From: Halogeometricum pallidum JCM 14848
GTDB lineage: Archaea > Halobacteriota > Halobacteria > Halobacteriales > Haloferacaceae
Direction of reading: 5' to 3'
NCBI RefSeq assembly: GCF_000337095.1
Contig: NZ_AOIV01000038.1
Span: forward strand, 83,076 to 147,075
DNA length: 64,000 nt
Shown: positions 61,785 to 64,000 of the stretch, piece after piece
How positions within the stretch are numbered: position 1 is the first letter of the stretch
Layout: the number at the start of each line of letters is the position of its first letter
The notes under the pieces: generated by a model
The model's input: only the letters and a program-made list of their open reading frames with translations
What the model was told of the DNA's origin: nothing
Database searches by the model: none
Position numbers and translations under genes: made by a program

Positions 61785-63494
61785 GTGACGACGAGACAGC
61801 GCGATACCGAGACAGACAGCGGAAGCGACGACGACGAACTGAGCCTCACGCGACGGACGGCGCTCGCACTGTTCGGGGCGGCCGGAACCGGTGCGGCGGC
61901 GACCGGACGCGCCGATGCGACGGCGGGGACGGAACCGAAGCAGATGGACGACGGGCCGTCCGGTCGGCCGTGGAACCGCGACGTGGACGCCGGCGGTCAC
62001 AGCCTCGACAACCTCGGCTCCATCGACGTCGACCACGTCCACACGCCCGCGCGAGCAGCAGACGTGGTCGTCTGGAAGGACGAAGAGGGCGTCTTCCACG
62101 CCGACGGGCCGGACGACCGGATCGCCAGCGGCGAGGACGTGTTGACCGCCGCGCAGGCCGCAGTCGACGGCCTCACCGACGACCGCGACTGGAAAGAGAC
62201 CGTCTCAATCGTCTCCCCGGGGTCGGTCCCGTACAACGACGGCGAGTTCCGTAGCATCGAACTCCCGAGTCACACGGTGCTGGACGTGGCCGCTCCCCTC
62301 TCCTTCGAGTACGAGTCCGGGGAATACTCGAACGCCATCGCGGTGACTGCCACCGACGCCGAGCACGTCGAGGTGCCGCAGTTGACCGTCGAGGGGGGGC
62401 CGTGGATGGCGCTGCGGTTCCAGCGCTGTTCGAACGTTCGAATCGGCGACGTGACCGTCCTGTACGACGAGGACGCGGACACCAACGACGGCGTCCGAAT
62501 CGACAACGGCTACGACATCGGCACGCCGAAGCGCTGCGAGGACGTTCGCATCGAGTCGGTCTACCTCGAAAACGGCGGTCACCACGCCGTCGAGACGTAC
62601 GGCGTCGACCGGTTGCAGGTGGACCGCGTCCTCGCCACGGATATCGGAGGGTGTGCGGTGTTGCTCAACCAGACGACAGACGCAACGATAAACAGCGTCA
62701 TCGGGCGAAGTCCCGGCGGTCCGGCGGGCTACCCGACGTTCCGCTTAGCGAACTTCTGCAACAACGTCTCCGTGGGGCAGGTCGTCAGCCGCGGCGGAAT
62801 GAAGGGAATCATGCTTCTCACGGCGCGCAACGCCTCCATCGGTGAGGTGAACATCGTCGGCGCGAAGGACTCCGGTATCTTCGCGTCCGCGTCGTTCAAC
62901 GTCAGCATCTCCGGCGGCGTCATCAAGAACTGTGAGGGCGAGGCGATACGGGTGCACGGCTACCCCGAGGGCCAATTCGACTACACGCTCCCCACCGAGG
63001 GCATCACCGTCTCGAACGTCCGGATGCTCGACGACCGTCCCGAGGGGGAGCGAACGCAGACGCACGGGATACGGGAGACGGGGCCGACGGCGTTCGGCAA
63101 CCAGTACGTCGACAACGACGTGCGGAAGGGCGGCACCGTCTCGCCCATCGCCGTCTCCTCGTCGAGTTCGGTCGTCGCCGGCAACGTCGGCGACGGCGAG
63201 GCCAGCGGTACGACGACGCTCTCACCCGGAGCGTCGCCGGCGGCCCGCGTCGAAGGTGTCAGTCCACACAAGGACGCGACCCTGGAACTTCGGGCGAAGG
63301 CGTACGAGGGCCCCGACGCGGCGTTCGCGTGGGAGTCGTACTTCGAGTGGACCGGGGACCAGTGGGATCTCGTGGTCGAGTGGCGGACCGACCCCGGCGC
63401 GGAACTGACGCTCGATTACGTCGTCGACCGACCGCAGGCGAACCTCGACCGTCGGCAGTTCGAGGACGACTGGGAGGATTTCCAGATGGAGTGA
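61785..63494 (+). CDS. Tat-exported right-handed beta-helix protein
   Basis: A 569-residue protein starting at GTG. A twin-arginine signal (ELSLTRRTALALFGAAGTGA near 19-38) is followed by a mature part with repeating beta-helix coils (EHVEVPQLTVEGGPWMALRF, CSNVRIGDVTVLYDEDADTN, then NVSISGGVIKNCEGEAIRVH). Such proteins are polysaccharide lyases, epimerases or hydrolases, and their identity cannot be fixed here. A C-terminal beta-rich tail (YFEWTGDQWDLVVEWRTDPG) may bind the glycan. Its export contrasts with the signal-less enzymes around it, so it is the best candidate in the window for attacking the polymer outside the cell. Confidence 0.82.
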   Translation: MTTRQRDTETDSGSDDDELSLTRRTALALFGAAGTGAAATGRADATAGTEPKQMDDGPSGRPWNRDVDAGGHSLDNLGSIDVDHVHTPARAADVVVWKDEEGVFHADGPDDRIASGEDVLTAAQAAVDGLTDDRDWKETVSIVSPGSVPYNDGEFRSIELPSHTVLDVAAPLSFEYESGEYSNAIAVTATDAEHVEVPQLTVEGGPWMALRFQRCSNVRIGDVTVLYDEDADTNDGVRIDNGYDIGTPKRCEDVRIESVYLENGGHHAVETYGVDRLQVDRVLATDIGGCAVLLNQTTDATINSVIGRSPGGPAGYPTFRLANFCNNVSVGQVVSRGGMKGIMLLTARNASIGEVNIVGAKDSGIFASASFNVSISGGVIKNCEGEAIRVHGYPEGQFDYTLPTEGITVSNVRMLDDRPEGERTQTHGIRETGPTAFGNQYVDNDVRKGGTVSPIAVSSSSSVVAGNVGDGEASGTTTLSPGASPAARVEGVSPHKDATLELRAKAYEGPDAAFAWESYFEWTGDQWDLVVEWRTDPGAELTLDYVVDRPQANLDRRQFEDDWEDFQME

Positions 63495-63521
63495 AGTACC
63501 GCCAACGCGAACGACGGGCCG

Positions 63522-64000
63522 TCAGTCCACTCGTAGACCGGGCCCGTCGTACCGCGGGAGGTCGGAGAAGTTGTCCGGAATCGCCGCGAGGTATATCTCC
63601 GACCCGGCACCTCCGCGGGTGCTGTCGAAGACGACGCTGTCGCCGTCCGGACTGAGCCGCGAGTGCGGGTGGGCGTCGGCGTCGCTCTGCCACCCGTGGG
63701 TAGCCAGCATGCGCGGCGTCTCGTAGGTTCCCGCCTCCTCGTCCCAGCGCCAGAGGAGGTCGTACGGGACGCCGCGGTGGGTCCCGTCGCCGACGACGAG
63801 GTCGCGTGTGTTGCTGTGAAAGTGCGTGTAGACGTCGGGCGCGGGCGCCTCTCGTCGGTCCTCGTTGTCGTACCGCACCTGCCCGAAGAACGCGTCGGGG
63901 TCGTCCCGGTCGCCGCGCCACCCGTGGTAGCCCACGTACTCGCCGTCGGCCAACCAGTACTCGTGACCGACCGCTTCGCCCTCCTCGGTGGGCCGGATTC
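63522..64000 (-). CDS. Oligogalacturonate lyase-like protein (PL22 type), 5' end outside window
   Basis: The visible 159 C-terminal residues read on the minus strand without start, since the gene runs off the window. The motifs HEYWLADGEYVGYHGW, FHSNTRDLVVGDG and HPHSRLSPDGDSVVFDSTRG match the beta-propeller of PL22 oligogalacturonate lyases, which turn unsaturated digalacturonate into keto-uronates inside the cell. The conserved His in HPHSRLSPDG is a metal-ligand-type residue of the family. The in-frame ATG at 63953 is internal. Its presence at the end of the GH78/GH28 block argues for pectin or rhamnogalacturonan use. It converges with the beta-helix gene. Confidence 0.83.
   Translation of the reverse strand, partial: IRPTEEGEAVGHEYWLADGEYVGYHGWRGDRDDPDAFFGQVRYDNEDRREAPAPDVYTHFHSNTRDLVVGDGTHRGVPYDLLWRWDEEAGTYETPRMLATHGWQSDADAHPHSRLSPDGDSVVFDSTRGGAGSEIYLAAIPDNFSDLPRYDGPGLRVD

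Overview
The window is about 66% G+C. It has acidic predicted proteins, TATA-like boxes centred about 26-29 bases before many start codons (typical of leaderless archaeal transcripts), twin-arginine lipoprotein signals, and many haloarchaea-specific small proteins (PAC2, DUF5789-type, zinc ribbons, bat-type HTH, a TbsP-like regulator). I read it as the chromosome or a large replicon of a halophilic archaeon of the class Halobacteria. The species cannot be fixed from the sequence alone.

Layout. 1-9.7 kb: a malic enzyme cut by the window edge, a PAC2 protein, a PurD-like ATP-grasp enzyme, a lone IS1341-type TnpB element (about 4.97-6.44 kb) with a damaged start codon and a variant RuvC site, small haloarchaeal proteins, and a membrane enzyme joining a UbiA prenyltransferase to a lycopene-cyclase half. 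9.8-17.3 kb: a glycosyltransferase-like protein, then same-strand sugar genes (AGE epimerase, aldo/keto reductase, TIM-barrel isomerase, Gfo/Idh oxidoreductase) ending in an IclR regulator. 17.3-25.8 kb: a deleted UbiA relic, then genes that could handle aromatic or organic acids (acyl-CoA ligase, SLC13 permease, MBL hydrolase, zinc ribbon, gentisate 1,2-dioxygenase, iron-type dehydrogenase, AEC transporter).

26-36 kb: two decayed genes (BKACE enzyme and siderophore-type binding protein), a TbsP-like regulator, an Lrp regulator with a TrkA-C domain converging on and overlapping trkA, a possible structured RNA, a DHH phosphoesterase, and a translationally coupled pair encoding a CARDB-type surface protein and a PH-domain membrane protein. 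36-41.1 kb: a copper block with a Cys-rich four-helix protein, an Lrp regulator carrying a TRASH metal-sensing domain, and the copper P-type ATPase CopA with two HMA domains.

41.5-64 kb: a polysaccharide-use region. It holds a GH3 glucosidase/xylosidase, an amidohydrolase, a sulfatase, a GH115 alpha-glucuronidase, an SGNH esterase, two Gfo/Idh oxidoreductases, a TIM-barrel isomerase, a solute-binding lipoprotein, UspA, a GH78 alpha-L-rhamnosidase, a GH28 polygalacturonase-like enzyme, a Tat-exported beta-helix protein and a PL22 oligogalacturonate lyase running off the edge. Together these would strip side chains (glucuronate, acetyl, sulfate, rhamnose) and cut a uronate-containing backbone such as rhamnogalacturonan or pectin, glucuronoxylan, or a sulfated algal glycan. 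The oxidoreductases and isomerases would then take the released sugars inward. No complete importer, CRISPR array, rRNA or convincing tRNA is visible.
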